DNA of 64,000 nt. Source: Bolinopsis microptera. Taxonomy: Eukaryota; Ctenophora; Tentaculata; Lobata; Bolinopsidae. The translations under genes and the position numbers were made by a program. Positions 44,875 through 57,803 of the stretch are shown here, piece by piece. Positions within the stretch are counted from its first letter, which is position 1, and the number at the start of each line of letters is the position of its first letter. The stretch covers positions 5,356,483 through 5,420,482 of the forward strand of contig NC_087077.1 in the NCBI RefSeq assembly GCF_026151205.1, read 5' to 3'. Below the pieces are notes generated by a model. It saw nothing but the letters and a program-made list of their open reading frames with translations, did no database searches and was not told the origin of the DNA.

Positions 44875-46692
44875 CTACTTACTAGTGCTACTTGGGTTTG
44901 ACACCAGATCTGCGAACATCTCTCTTCGGCTTTTGCGTCGCTCCTTCTGCTTCTCCATCGCTATTTCTGCAGACTTTTTAGCAGCTGTAGGGTACGAGCT
45001 AGGTTTAGGTCGACATTAAGAAATGAACCCCTCTACTTCGACCTCTGAGATTCCTTCTACAATTAATACAAAAATGAAAAACGTCTCACTCCAACCATAC
45101 CAAGGTCTCAGTATATAATTTGCTTACCCGCCGTTATACTGTCTGACACGCTAACGCCGATTAAGGCCGACCAGCAATGACTCGGTAACCTTTATTCCCC
45201 CTTAGTTTTTGAATGTGTAAATTTGTCCGACAACTGTATAGTCTATACTTATACAATAAACATTGGACAGTAGACACATATGATGTATAAATATCACAGT
45301 TGCATTGGTAGTGCCTGTTCGCGAGATCAATCCGTTTTCATAAACCATATTTTGCACATTTAAGACATCTGCACGGAATTTGTGTCGCCGCAAGTTGTGA
45401 TAAAGTTTTATCAAAATGAGTTTCCATGTGGCTCAAATTTTTACTACGTTTCGCCAGTATCTCTGCTAGTATAGTTTAGTATAGGGTGCTACTGAATATT
45501 ACTGAATATTACTGGACTAAATTAACTTCACTTTAACTCAGTTCCAACTAACCAAAGCAAAAATAGTAAACCAGAATGGCTTATAACAAACTAATAAATT
45601 AATAATAATAGATAATATTCGCTCCCAACCATGAAACACGGCAAAAAATGGCTGGTTATTTGTTATAACAATTTCTGAGTAGCATAATTCTGAAAGTATG
45701 AATATCATTGCTAGAGCCATCGGTGTTGATTTCTGTAAAACATCAAATTCGACGCACCAATTCACCAAAGTTCATAAACCAAAAAATTCGCGTTGCTGTA
45801 TTAATAGCGGCGTTTATTCATCCCGTCGAGATTAAAATGCATAACTCGTTTCCGAAATTAATATCCATTGTTAATTTAACAATTAAGCCAAGCAAGATCA
45901 TACTTCTAGCGCATTTTCCGTCTTTTCTTTCATTAATAATTAACGATTAATAAAATTATCAGGTCACAAACCTGGCGGCGAACCTTTCAGGAACCAAACG
46001 ATCTGACCATCATACAGATCATCAAGTAATGCTTGAAAAGCACCGTGGGAAATTAGAGTAGATTTAGGAACCAATTAATACAGATTACCAAGTACTCAGG
46101 TTCTGAGTATGTAAAACGAGCAAATGTAGTACAGAATACTGCAGGAAACCCTCTTCTTAGAAGAATTGTCTTTCCAACAGTCAGACGATCCAGATGATAG
46201 TCAATTATAACCTAGGTCGTTCCTTTATAGTACGAAAATACTCTCGAACGGAGGGCCTTATGCGATTCGTTTAAGTTTTAAAACTATAGATAAATAGTTG
46301 TTGTATATCATAGGACTGCCTGTCCTCTTCAGGGATGTTATGGCCTTGTCCATTTCTAAGTCAATCAAATGCTATCCGGATCACATCACCAATTATAAGT
46401 CACTGATTGGGTGACACGATCTGATCTCTCTGGAGGTCGGATCAGTTTGGTTCAATTTGGATCAGTATAAAAATGTATACCATAAAATTCGCGGCACTCT
46501 TTAATATTGACAAAATACGCTTGCGATGAATTTGATGCTTATCAGTATGCGAAAAATATCAAAATTTTCACCATGTGGTGGCGCTTTATTGTAGTTAGTT
46601 AAGTTAGTTACTTAGTTAGTCAGCTACTCACCTCTTGCAGTATCTGAAGGCTCAATCAGGGAGCTGAGCCATGGAAACTTGGACATTGACAT
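44875..46692 (-). CDS. Candidate two-exon small basic protein, unrecognised
   Basis: Exon 1 (46692-46632) reads MSMSKFPWLSSLIEPSDTAR and ends at a GAG|GTGAGT donor in phase 1. A phase-matching exon (44984 down) follows a CCCTACAG acceptor and reads AAKKSAEIAMEKQKERRKSR, REMFADLVSNPSS, then either a stop at 44875-44877 or a GTAAGT donor at 44882. The joined product of about 56 residues is strongly basic and helical. A possible alternative first exon, also phase 1, begins ATGAAACGACAAACATC (about 47833). I do not recognise a family. Confidence 0.33.
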
Positions 46693-48067
46693 TCATTAAT
46701 ATTAAATATTCGAACCGAAAATGGTTTCAAGTCGAAGTAAACTAGAAAGTAAACCAGAAAATGTATAATTATAATATCATGAATAGCATATGAAATTGAA
46801 ATGGAATGGTGCGGTTTATATACAGCCGCGGTTCTACCACCGAGGTCAGAATCTAAAAGCGGCCCTGGTTGTGATGACGCGGCTAACTAATAACTAATAA
46901 CTAATAACTTTCATTTCCATGTCCATACGTACAGGGGTTTTATTAACTTAATGCACATTTAAATATCGAGAGGAGGATATTTGAACACGCATGGAAATTG
47001 CTATAATACGATAAATGAAACAAGCAGATAAGCTTGTAAGCAGCGTATATTATATTGATATTTTATTCTGTTGATATTTTTCAAGTCCAATGAGAGTTGT
47101 GGTGATCACGTCTAGGAGTAGATAGCCAACAAATTAGTGGTTTTCAGGGCTCACATCTAGATAACCAACAAATTAGTGGTTTTCAGGCCTAAGCTAACTG
47201 TCCTAACTATGGACCAGTCAGCGGAAAAGCTTCATTAGTAGTATTTCACTGATAGCTAATATATGTAGCAACTGTAATCTACAGAAGGCTTCACTGACGG
47301 GTCGGGTAAAACAGCTGTGCAGGCGAGTGTCCGGCCGTATTTCATGAGAATAGCAGTAGCCAGTTAGAGTAAGCCACAGCTTGGCGGTGTACGATTAAGT
47401 AGCTCCACCCTTCAAAACAGTTGCAATTAATAGTAACTAATAATAAGTACCTACCTTAACAGTAAGTAGTAACCCTAACATACATGTACCGGTACGAACC
47501 ACTTTTAGATAAATCATATAGAAATTGAACAGTAAAGCAAGATGTGAAGATAATATTAAATTTAAAGTCATACTAGGTTGATTCAAAATTAAATTTCCCC
47601 AAATCACTCATATGATCGAGAGGGTGATATCAATACGTATCTGTAAAACAAAATTTGGAAAATAAATTGAAAAAGGATACGATAGTTAATTAATATACTT
47701 AGAGCAGCTGATTTAATAGTTTATCATCAAATAAATGCTGACCAGCACTGCAATGACAGCAGCAATTTTATAGATGATTCAGAAAATAATATAGATGACT
47801 TACCTGTAATCACAGATGTTTGTCGTTTCATTCTTCGGTTATTAATTAAACATTTCATTCTTCGGTTATTAAGTGAACGTTTCATCACCGATTACTGGAT
47901 CAGACAATATTGTATAATCAATTAATAGTAATACTGATAATTGATAATACTGATTATTAATAATACTGTATACGCCTATACTATTACTCTATAGGCATCA
48001 CGGTTTCATCAAACTGAATCAATTATCGAAAGCGATCACAGAATTAAAGGATTTCATGAACTCAGTA

Positions 48068-48135
48068 AGGGTCTGCCCACACTACGCCATGTGGCGACGG
48101 GCCACATGGCGTAGTATGGGCAGACGGCAGACCCT
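48068..48135. ncRNA. Long near-perfect hairpin, miRNA-precursor-like or palindromic MITE
   Basis: The arm CTGCCCACACTACGCCATG continues to GTGGC, and its complement follows after a short GACGG loop with one mismatch in 23 bp. An outer AGGGTCTGCC at the left pairs with GGCAGACCCT at the right end; the right arm has a 7-nt duplicated GGCAGAC. Size (68 nt) and loop are compatible with a pre-miRNA, but the near-perfect pairing also fits a young inverted-repeat element. Strand unknown. Confidence 0.5.
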
Positions 48136-48139
48136 AATA

Positions 48140-48770
48140 GATAAGTAAAAGTAACGCTTAGCTGCGAAGGGAGCTCAGAACAAAAGTCAATGCTGTGGAG
48201 GATCACCCTTACAAGAGTTCGTGTCGTGGTGGTGTTACAATCGTTCTGAATATAAACTCTAAATTAAAGGTTTATCAGCATACTCCAGAGTCCCCACTTT
48301 GCCCATGTTTTAGGCACGTGATATTTTATGCATATAATAGGATATGCTGGTTGGATAAATGGTTAAGCAGGGATATTATTAGTAGTTAGCACAGTACTCA
48401 ATATTAATGCAGTAATAGAGCTGAGTTTAAGCTTAAACTGCAAATATGTTCAATTGATGCAGTTCCCACCTTTGCTGGCTAGTTCTAAAATGCGCTAATA
48501 TATAATTGCGCTAATTTATAATTGTATCGAAAATATTAAGCTATACTAGGAATCGAATAAAGAAGCTGATATCGTGAATCGACTAAATTATAAAAATCTA
48601 ATTAACATAATCAACCGTTTATATCACCACATCAGTAAACAATACCGATATGATATAAAAGATCCGATTATACAAAACGGTTAAAATGTAGCCTCTTTTG
48701 TAATATAAATACCCCTCAGGCAATTCCGTATAGTATACACGTTATAACATTACTTTTTCTACAATTCCAC
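48140..48770. other. No gene seen
   Basis: AT-rich spacer 3' of the GPCR gene, with repeated TATAATTGCGCTAATT-type words. Confidence 0.4.
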
Positions 48771-48774
48771 GAAA

Positions 48775-50223
48775 TTAACAAATTAAAATTTTATCCATCC
48801 ATTTATCTTTCTTCCTATAAAAGTATCTCTTCCAGCCAATCATGGTGATATCCAATTTGTCCCGTATGCTCTTAATAGTGAGGAGGTATGCGTAGGGAGA
48901 GCAGCTAAGTGAAATGAGCAGTGAGAGGAGAGCTATGTCAAGAAACCAGTCCCAGGAATGTTTGTTTCCCTTAATCTGCCCGATCTTGATAACATTGCAA
49001 AGCAGAGGCAGGACAGTGAGGGATGTCAACACCACCACCAGGATAATAGCGAATGGCACGTTGTGCAGGTCCTCCACCAGTTTCTGGTATGTGGTCCGTT
49101 TCCTGCACTCGAAGCTGGTGTACCGTCTCATGGTACGGCCCGAAGGGTGCCTGTCCACAATGCTGTACCCGCGAGGTCTCTGCACTTGTTCCACGAACTC
49201 TATTGCTCCGTTAAACATGGTCTTCTCCCTCCGGCTCATCTGCGGTGACTTGATTCTGACGGGGGCCGGTACTCTCCTGGATCGTATGACATTGTTACTT
49301 GTGTTCTCTGACGACAGCACGAAGGTTAGCACGGTGGTTATGGAGAGCACGTTCTGCAGACCGTTTAAGAAGGATGTTACCCTAGCGTATCTCTTCTTCA
49401 GACTCTGATTCTTTCTTACTGACTTGTAAATAAACCCATATAAAGTTATTGTGACTAGTCTTGGGAAAAAGATCCCAAAAAAGCAATATATCCCATAAAA
49501 AGCGGAGCAGCCATACTCTGAAACGTCCAAATACTCGCACCTCTCCTCCTCCCTATTGTAAGCAAATCCACACAGACCAAATATAGGAGGGATGGACAAG
49601 CAACAAGCCCAAGTCATAGCCACCAGACATACAGCCAGTTGGTTTCTAACGTGAAGTATTCTCTTATACCTGAGAGGTAGTTTGAGAGCAGTGAGCCTAG
49701 CGGTGGTGATGCAGCTCATTGAGTAGGATAACATGCTCACTGCGGTGGAGCGCATTGTCATGTTGAAGGAACAGTCCAGTTCTTTTGTTGAGGAACCGAA
49801 GAAGGACAGTAAGAACTGTGATAGAACGAATATCTGAAATAGAGATGGTCAAGTATTCTCCTATTTAACAGTATCTTTATATTTATGAGCCAATGGCACA
49901 TAACAACAATTGAAGTTCGTACGGTCAAAATGAGCCAGATGTTTTAGCATTATAAATATGAATGGTAACAGTAGAAGCATTAGAAAATAACAAACCTGAC
50001 AGAAGCAAAAGAAGATCAAGAAGAAGTAAGGATGAATGGAGCGACGGTAGAACTTGAGTATAACATAAAGTAGGAGGGAAGTAGCGAAACCGCCCATGAA
50101 GAGAAAAGGAGTGAAGAGTATGGGAGTGAGGTAGATGAGGTGCCCTCCTCCTTCTTCTTCAGTGAGAGGAGAAGGGCTGGTGGAGTTGGTTGTAGTCCCA
50201 TCCTCACCAATAGAATTTACCAT
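48775..50223 (-). CDS. Atypical rhodopsin-like seven-transmembrane receptor, two exons
   Basis: Exons 50223-49996 and 49833-48775 join at CAG|GTTTGT and TTTCAG with phase 0, giving 428 residues. The N-terminus has an NSTS glycosylation site. TM1 is near YLTPILFTPFLFMGGFATSL; TM2 spans the exon join (FFLIFFCFCQIFVLSQFLL). C97 sits at the usual TM3 cysteine, and exactly 25 residues later R122 lies in ARL instead of DRY. TM5 is about YGIYCFFGIFFPRLVTITLY. A long basic third intracellular loop follows, then TM6 (AIILVVVLTSLTVLPLL, no CWxP) and TM7 ending SPYAY (388-392) instead of NPxxY. The ATG lies 1 nt after CTCCCCCTACAG. Ligand unknown; likely an orphan class-A-like receptor. Confidence 0.8.
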
Positions 50224-50299
50224 CCTGTAGGGGGAGGGGTATTTTATAGTTTATCTCACTAAAAACACTAATTTGAAATACTGAAAAATAACTATTGTA

Positions 50300-52030
50300 T
50301 TCAGGGCTAGCCACAGAAATTTGAAAATAATGCTGATTATTAAGTAAGTAAATTGCATATATTATCATTCTATTAAAGTATTTGAATAAAAGATAAAAAC
50401 CCTAGCTTCACTTTCAGTTTCAGTAGTAAATTATTCGATCATTAAACTATAAAGTTGTATAACCTACTCAATAGCTACGATCATCCAGAGGAGAAAAAGA
50501 GCTAATAATTAGATTTAGACAAAATCTTTAAAAATCACGATAAGACGATTGTAATTTTTGAAATAGTTTTGAAAAATCAAAAATGTTACTATTAATTAGA
50601 ATAACTCTGAGTTTGACCTTCGCCAGGCTATGATACAAACAATATGTCGATATATCCTGATCGTACCAGAGACTTAATAGTACTAGAATGTATTAGTAAT
50701 ACATGTCCTAGCTGTCTTGAAGGCGCAGAGTGGTACAGACGGCAAGCACTAGAACACTCACCCAATTAATAAGTCTTCGTCATTATTCATTAATGAATAA
50801 ATGATTTTGGATTGTTATGGATGTCAGTGGGGGTAAATGTAACCAAGTAATATTGTAAAAAACAAGTAAATATATATTATATATAAGTACCTTAAGAACG
50901 ACAAATTTAGTTTACCATAAGTTTAGTCAACATTTTTACCAAAATTGTTGTAAACCAAATTTATTGCCCCCGTGAGTAAAATCCTGTTTTGGTCACGTGG
51001 TAGGCTAGTGAAACACGAATTCGATTGTTTAGGGTTAGGGTTAGGGTTTATTTAAAACTGTGTTGATCAGCTGCAAAACCATAAAAACCCAAGTCACGAA
51101 AAAAGTATGAGCCAACAATGAGATCGAATACTAAAAGTAAATGAATTGTATGGTGGAAAAGGAAGAAAAGGAAAAAATGATCAAATATTATGGATATTTG
51201 TAGTAGCTCAATGGATAGTAATTGTAATATTGGATGCGATTTTTTGTATAAATAATTCCTTGATAAACTTTAAAAGAAAGCCGATAGCTGACAAAAATTC
51301 AGATTCGGAGGTAAGTTGCTGACCAAAGTCAGAATGTTAGCATATTTTAGAGTTACTGGTTAACAAATTGCAGGAATTTACGGATAGCTGACAGGAACAC
51401 TTTGCCAAAATATAGCTAAACGATTTCTGCCTTCAAACCTAGAAGAAACAAGGTAAGCTTGAGAGCTGTATAGGAAAAATAATTGTAAGCTTGAGAGCTG
51501 TATAAGAAAAATAATTGTGAGGAGTTTTGTGTCTTAGTCTATGATGTGTTTGCGATATAGGTCGGTAACTGTAAGAATGTATCTTTGATCAATGTTTCTT
51601 TCCTGTAAATCCAATGCCCTGGTACAGACGACCAGTGCGAATCAGTAATTTTCAGTGGAATGAAGTTGGTATGTGGCACTGAGGATAAATTAATTAACAA
51701 GTTAAATAATATTCCATCGCGGACATTTCCACCAATTAGTGGCAGCTGACTGTCGTTATGGCGAACAGTTGGGGTAGATGGTAGAACTGAGGTGGATTTG
51801 CCTGAGTTGTTCATTTCACAGGAGAAGTGACTTCATTACTTCTAGAATTAAGAATTAACTGATAACGGAGTAATGATTCATTATCAGATGGAAAATAAGG
51901 GCTTGTACTTGAAGATAAAAAGTAATGGTTGAATGCAGCCAAATTCAATGAACATAGCATCGTGTGAATAGTTGTATAACCGAAGGATTATTTACATCCT
52001 CGGAAAATTCTTGGAAATTAAGTTCACTTG
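50300..52030. other. No gene supported; TTAGGG-type repeat
   Basis: TTTTGGTCACGTGGTAGGC then GGGTTAGGGTTAGGG at about 50985-51050 repeats the arrangement seen near 33447. A 91-codon minus frame at 51539-51814 has no recognisable features. Confidence 0.4.
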
Positions 52031-52032
52031 CT

Positions 52033-52454
52033 TTAAGGGATAATGACCTTTACAAGACTAGTGCAGTCAGCCTCGATTGCCACAACATGCATTGTACGTG
52101 ACGGGAAATTTGTGCCACCATTGTACACATAGCACGAATATATCGAGTTGAACGGAACAATTGCCACAGCGTGTTGAATGGTACGCAACCAATTGGTCTG
52201 TATAGTGGGTAAATAAGCATTGGAGTTCAAACACGTGGTACATCGTACCAGCAGTGTGGTTTGATGCAATCTGTAGGTGGTTTAAGGCAATCTATAGGTG
52301 GTTTGATGCAATCTGTAGATGGTTTGATGGAATCTGTGGGTATGACAATATGTTGATCACAATAGAGTATCCCACATTTTTTGCTGTTCTGAGAAACTAT
52401 CAGAGCAGCAGATCTCAGAGTAACCAATATAGTGAAACGCACAACGAACATCAC
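52033..52454 (-). CDS. Candidate secreted protein with heptad TDCIKPP repeat
   Basis: A minus-strand frame from about 52451 begins with a signal-peptide-like MFVVRFTILVTLRSAALIVS, then CGILYCDQ, then about four 7-residue repeats (TDCIKPP type). It then stops, while an overlapping frame continues RCTTCLNSNAYLP, then HAVAIVPFNSIYSCYVYNGG and PSRTMHVVAIEADCTSL to 52033. A splice within the repeat, whose units contain CCACCTACAG, or a frameshift would be needed to link them. No family recognised. Confidence 0.3.
52257..52342. repeat. 21-bp minisatellite, about four units
   Basis: Unit GGTTTGATGCAATCTGTAG plus two bases on the plus strand. On the minus strand each unit contains a pyrimidine-poor but acceptor-like CCACCTACAG. 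It encodes the TDCIKPP repeats of the candidate secreted protein. Confidence 0.7.
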
Positions 52455-52499
52455 GAATCAGACATCCTAACCGCTGATGTGACACAAAATTTGCTATAA

Positions 52500-55400
52500 C
52501 GTGCGGAAATTCCACCTCAAAGCGTTCATAAAATATTAAACATGTACCAGTTACTCCACTTGAATCAGCCTCTAGCTGAGCCGCTGGAACTATCAGCTCC
52601 TTATACGGGCATCACGTGGGAGAAAGTTCACCGCAAGTTCCGGCGACAAGTTGTCTCATCGAGCCCAGCTGTTGGCTGGGTCACTAATTCTCACACTCAC
52701 AGCGAGAGTGACATGTTGTTAAGGGTGGGGTTGTGAGGAGTTCAACTTATATTTCAACAACTTCTCGGATTAGAAAGGGGTCCAATAAAATGATTGATGG
52801 ATCAGGTAGATATTTTACCGATACCAAATTCCTACTGCCAAACTATGAGCAACGGAAGTAATAAAAATATATGGTGGCAACAGATGGCAACGTAACCAAC
52901 TGATTTTTTCATTTTCAATTATTCAACGTATTCCTCTGTTTTTGGGGCTGAATGAAGTTAGACCATTTTACTTCACGAAATGATTAAAGATGGAGCCAAA
53001 AATAATCAAAATTAGTCCAGTTTGATTATCATATTCAATAGAACACACGCAATCTTGAGGCAAAGCTTAAAATTAATGCAACTGATCTTATCAAATGATA
53101 AAGGAGAACATAGAGAAGTGTTGAGTAGAGTAAATAAATAAAAATTGGCACAGTAAAAACACAAATTCCTCCTCGGCTTTGGAGGTACATATTTTACTCC
53201 TTTATGACCTTATGAAAAGACAGTAAAATTTTATGTTGAGTTTTAATGCCACGGACCGTGGTACGCTCCAACAATGACGCATAAATGCGCTAATAATGAC
53301 GTTAATAATAAAAAATATTCGGACCGTGCTAAAATTTAGACACCGATAATGGAGAGGACCGCGTTATCGAGGAGCTGTAAAACACAGTCCAATGCATCTA
53401 AATTACCATAGATTAAATAATGGAGGTGCTGACAGCAATTTTTGGATTTCTGGACGATTTCTAATAGTTGTAAAACTTAGCTGGCTGCGATGATTTGATG
53501 ACGCAACCTTGTCGTTATGATTCTTTGTTTTCTATTCTGCAGAACGATCAAATTGGGCATGTTTAGGTAAAGATGAGCATTAACAAGACTCTGCCACCTA
53601 ACAAGGAGTTGAATCTGAGGGTAATTTCATAGCACGGGATATAATTTATGGAATTCCGAATAAACCTTGCTGTTAGCACTTATATTTCTTCTACCAGGCA
53701 TAAGCTAACCCTGCCTGGGTCCAACTCTAGTTTCCTTATTTTTTAATATTCAATCGATAATTTTATTGAAATTTTAAGATCTGATGACTAAACCCAATGA
53801 TGCCATTGCTTTTACATCACAATGACGTCATGATTACCCAATTTGGCATATAAACCTTTTATACGATCTAAAATCATTAATATATTTCAGCTGTATATTA
53901 CATATTGCAGACTGACTGTTATCATAACTTCAATCAAGCTTACAGGAAATCCAGCAGGAAAGGCTTAAAATTGATTTTCAGCAACAAAATAAATACTAAA
54001 TTATCTAAATAAATGCTTATTGATGGCTGTCAATTAAGGCTGGAATGCTTAACTTTACAGACATGATTGTGCTCTTACCCCGACTGAATAATGCTCATAT
54101 GTTACAAGAAAAATGCTGGAATGTGACCAGATACACGTAATGATTCTTGACAGTCAGTTTGTACGGTTTATACATATTTAGAGCATGAAAATTGAAACTC
54201 AAATAACGATCAACATATTGTTAATGTAGATCTCATAAGAAAATCATCGGGAATCGGTTCGAAAAATGTTCAATAAACTGGTTACGGAAATACAACAGCC
54301 ATCACTTAATTGGATCGTGAACACTGTAGGAAATGGTTTACAATCATTTTCTGTAAATCTTCAATAATTGTCGATACGACTTTCTTGAATCTTAGAGCAA
54401 GACAGTAGCATCAAAAACATTTCCACTGGTGCCGTCTTTTTTCCATCGCTTAGCATTTTTCTAATTGTCAGTTCATAATCTAATTCTAATCCAATAATCT
54501 ATCTAATTCTACAGCTATTATTGTCTTATAATTAGAACGATCAGTTTGACACGTACTTGGGCTACATTAGATTAACAAATATGCTAAGCATTATATACCG
54601 AAGCAGCAATTAAAGCTTACACTTACAGCGACAGTATAATTACGTTCAATATTGTAAAATATCATCGATGGATATTAATTTACATGAAACGGAGCACAAC
54701 AACTTACTGGCCTAGCAACAACTCATAAATTAATGGCATCTGAAAGTCTGGTGTTCTGGTATGTGTACGCGGCTTTTAAACTTAACTTTGTAAAGTATGT
54801 TTACTGCTTTTCCTCCGCACTGAGAACTGGGAGGCCCTCTAAGGCCAGTAAAAATTCGTGATCAAAATCTGAAAAAAACCTGAGCTACTGTCGGAAATGG
54901 TAAAATCAAAGCGCTGCTCGACTGTTTTCCATTCAGAAAGTGACACTACCATAATTTTGACAGACTCGTAGTTGGGTTATTGTCAATTGTCGCGACTCAT
55001 GACATGATTGTCCAGTCACAAAAGAATTTTAATTTTCTTATTTTTAGCACTTTCAGGTTTTGAATAACACGTTTTCGAGTACTAACTTTGCAGCCATTGG
55101 AAACTGGACATGATGTTTAAACTAAAGTTTATATGTCGACAACAGACATTTTTCAAGTATGGTGACCGGATATAAAAATGGTGGTCACTCTAAAGAATTA
55201 TTAATATTACTATTAGTATTAGCGTAAATAAATTCATGGCATGGAAACGTTATTGAAGAAGAAGATTTTAAACAAAAATTGCTATAATTCGTAGAAATGG
55301 CCGAGTGAAAAAGGTGTTGATTTCGATTCAAACTATTCTGATCAATAATCATGACACTCTAAATTTTACTAAACAGTGCCGCCTTCAAAGCCACGGAATT

Positions 55401-56680
55401 CAACTCCTTCGTGACATCCCAAAGGCTCTAGCAACGTATTCCAAAACATTAAACAACTTAAACCGTGTTGATTTAAACCCTTCAGCAAACAAAACCTTTA
55501 CTTAAAGTGTGAAAAGGACACTTGTTGACTTGTTGGACAAGGTTTAAGTACGTTAACTCTGTTTGACTAATTTGAGGTTTAGCGAGGTTTGAGTCAAAGC
55601 TACTGCATATTTGCTGGAAAGGAGAGCTGTGAGCTCCTTTGTGAGCTGACTTACAGCTTTTAGCGCTAATATAAAGGATGTGAGGCTGTTACAATTACAT
55701 AACAACCAACCAATGAACGATGCTGTCTTGTATTGGGAAATAAAGCAAAGCCTGCGTAATATAAAATATAAAACTGCCAACAATGTTTGCCATGTTGACA
55801 TCTTTCTTGTTGTTATGTTGAGAAGAAAGAAGAGGGGAGAAGGGAGGAAACGATATCATGTCTCTAAAGCAAAGCGAAAAAGCCAGAAAATTGCATGAAA
55901 ATATATTGCACTAGTCTGAGTTGCAAGTGTGAGTTATTCTCCTTCAATTAAGTGTGAAAAACATGACTTAAATTCTAAATAAAGTGCAGATGACGATACA
56001 TTAACATTTTTTATTTTTATGCGTTACTCTAGCAGCATGAAGTAGATATGATATATTCGTTATATTTTAGGTTTTAGCAAAAATTACAGGATACGCGACT
56101 AAGAAAAATGAAAAATCAGTATGAATATTGGATATAAAGATTGTGTTTTCTATTTTCAAACTAGCTAACCCAGTATAACCAGGTCTATGCGGCAACGACA
56201 ACCACAAAAAAGACAGCATATTTCATGCAGTTTCAAGACCCGAACATTTGTCGGCTATTTCGGTATGAATTAAAAGAAATTATCATAATTAAGCACAGTG
56301 AGTCAGATAACTGAGGGCCAATTAACTGTGCTCCACGTTTATATCCGTATGCCAGCCGCCCTGCCATGTAGCGGTTATATTTATAACTTAACTACCAACC
56401 ACAATCATTCAGGATCCGCGGAGTTTACCAAGCGCGGTACGGACGTTTGTTAAGTGGCCGTATAATTAATAGAAATAAGAATGTGATCTTATTGTGAAGT
56501 ACCCTTTTGTAATTCGACTAGTTTCGGATTTTTACGGCCTTCCACCAGGGAGTAATAATTAAACGAAAAAATGACAAATATAACGGTAAAAGTTAGGTTA
56601 ACGTAAAATACTTCTATTTATAGGCCTAATAATAATTCTTGCTTCATACTGTTCTAGATACATATCTTAATCAAGGTATT
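52500..56680. other. No gene supported
   Basis: About 4.2 kb of AT-rich DNA with only short unsupported frames on either strand. Confidence 0.4.
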
Positions 56681-56687
56681 TATATTT

Positions 56688-56784
56688 TCTTACTGGGCGG
56701 CGCTCAGCCTGTCATTCCGCCGAATCTCTATTCGGCGGAATTTTATGAAGTTTATGAACATCATAGCCTGGGGTCCCCAGGTAA
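56688..56784. repeat. Dispersed double-hairpin element
   Basis: TTACTGGGCGGCGCTCAGCC, then the hairpin CCGCCGAAT-CTCT-ATTCGGCGG (perfect 9-bp stem), TTTATGAACATCATAG, and the palindrome CCTGGGGTCCCCAGG followed by TAAGG. Shared parts occur at 37615-37702, about 7675-7725, about 6866-6988 and faintly near 32,010. Confidence 0.6.
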
Positions 56785-56789
56785 GGTAT

Positions 56790-57800
56790 TATACATGTTA
56801 TTATTATAGTAATGTTAAATTAGAAAGTTCATTGGAAAGTGTATTATTATGAGCTTATTTATGAGATTTCGCCATGTAACATGTATGTATGTATTATTTA
56901 TGAACTTCATAAATACTTGAGCCTAAGAAGAGTTTTGTCGCGGAAGAGGAATGTCCAAAAGTTTATAACCATGTTGGACTCCGCTATAAGTTATAACTCT
57001 GCTTGTTTCAGCTAAAGTTTATTTTTTCTTCAACATCTTTTCATATCATAGTATATATTATATAGCTGTTTTATTAATAAAATTCAGACTTATCTCAAAT
57101 CTAATTATTCGAAGGATTTACTGAAAAGTAAAAAGTTGCGTTTCGGAACAAAATTGTCCAGAGGCAAAACAACGAATATTACAAACAATGGAACTCAGTT
57201 TTAATAAATATCACACATTCCAGCTGTAACTGAGTATTATCCTATTATTAACTTACCATTGGCATTACCTGGCCAGTGACCATTAATTGACCACAATGAA
57301 CTTACCATATGCTGACTAGTATAGTAGTACGAGCACTGACAGACCATTGGCAGACCAATTCAGCGAAAATACCAAATACTCGAGGAGCCAAATCAGTAAA
57401 TCAGGAAATATAAATCGTAAAAGTCAAAACAACACAAGTTAACAAGTAAGTGGTGATTATTAGAACGTCATTCAACAGCATTTGTGCGTTAAGTGGGCTT
57501 ATTAGATGCATTAAATCATTAATTAGTTGAGTTAAGTCTTAACTAGTTGAACTGTAGCCTAATGCAGGGTTAATTTTGCCTTGATTTAGAACTAAAGATA
57601 CACAATGATTCGTGTTACGATCAGGTTCTGATGTCTAGAGTTCGTCGATTCGGTTGTTAATCAAAGAAAAATAATCTGTTATTAAACTTAGTAAGTTTTC
57701 AATCGATCGGCATTGTGATCAAAAGTTCCGAAGAATTCTCAATACCGGTCACTAAATTCCAATTGTCAATAGAAATAATAAATAGTTCTAAGAGTAAAAT
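56790..57800. other. No gene supported
   Basis: AT-rich DNA between the hairpin element and the candidate exon; no supported frame. Confidence 0.35.
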
Positions 57801-57803
57801 TAC

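Noticed and set aside
50985-51050. True telomere or internal telomere fusion from TTAGGG repeats
   Set aside because: Only three to four units, embedded in a dispersed repeat that also occurs near 33447.
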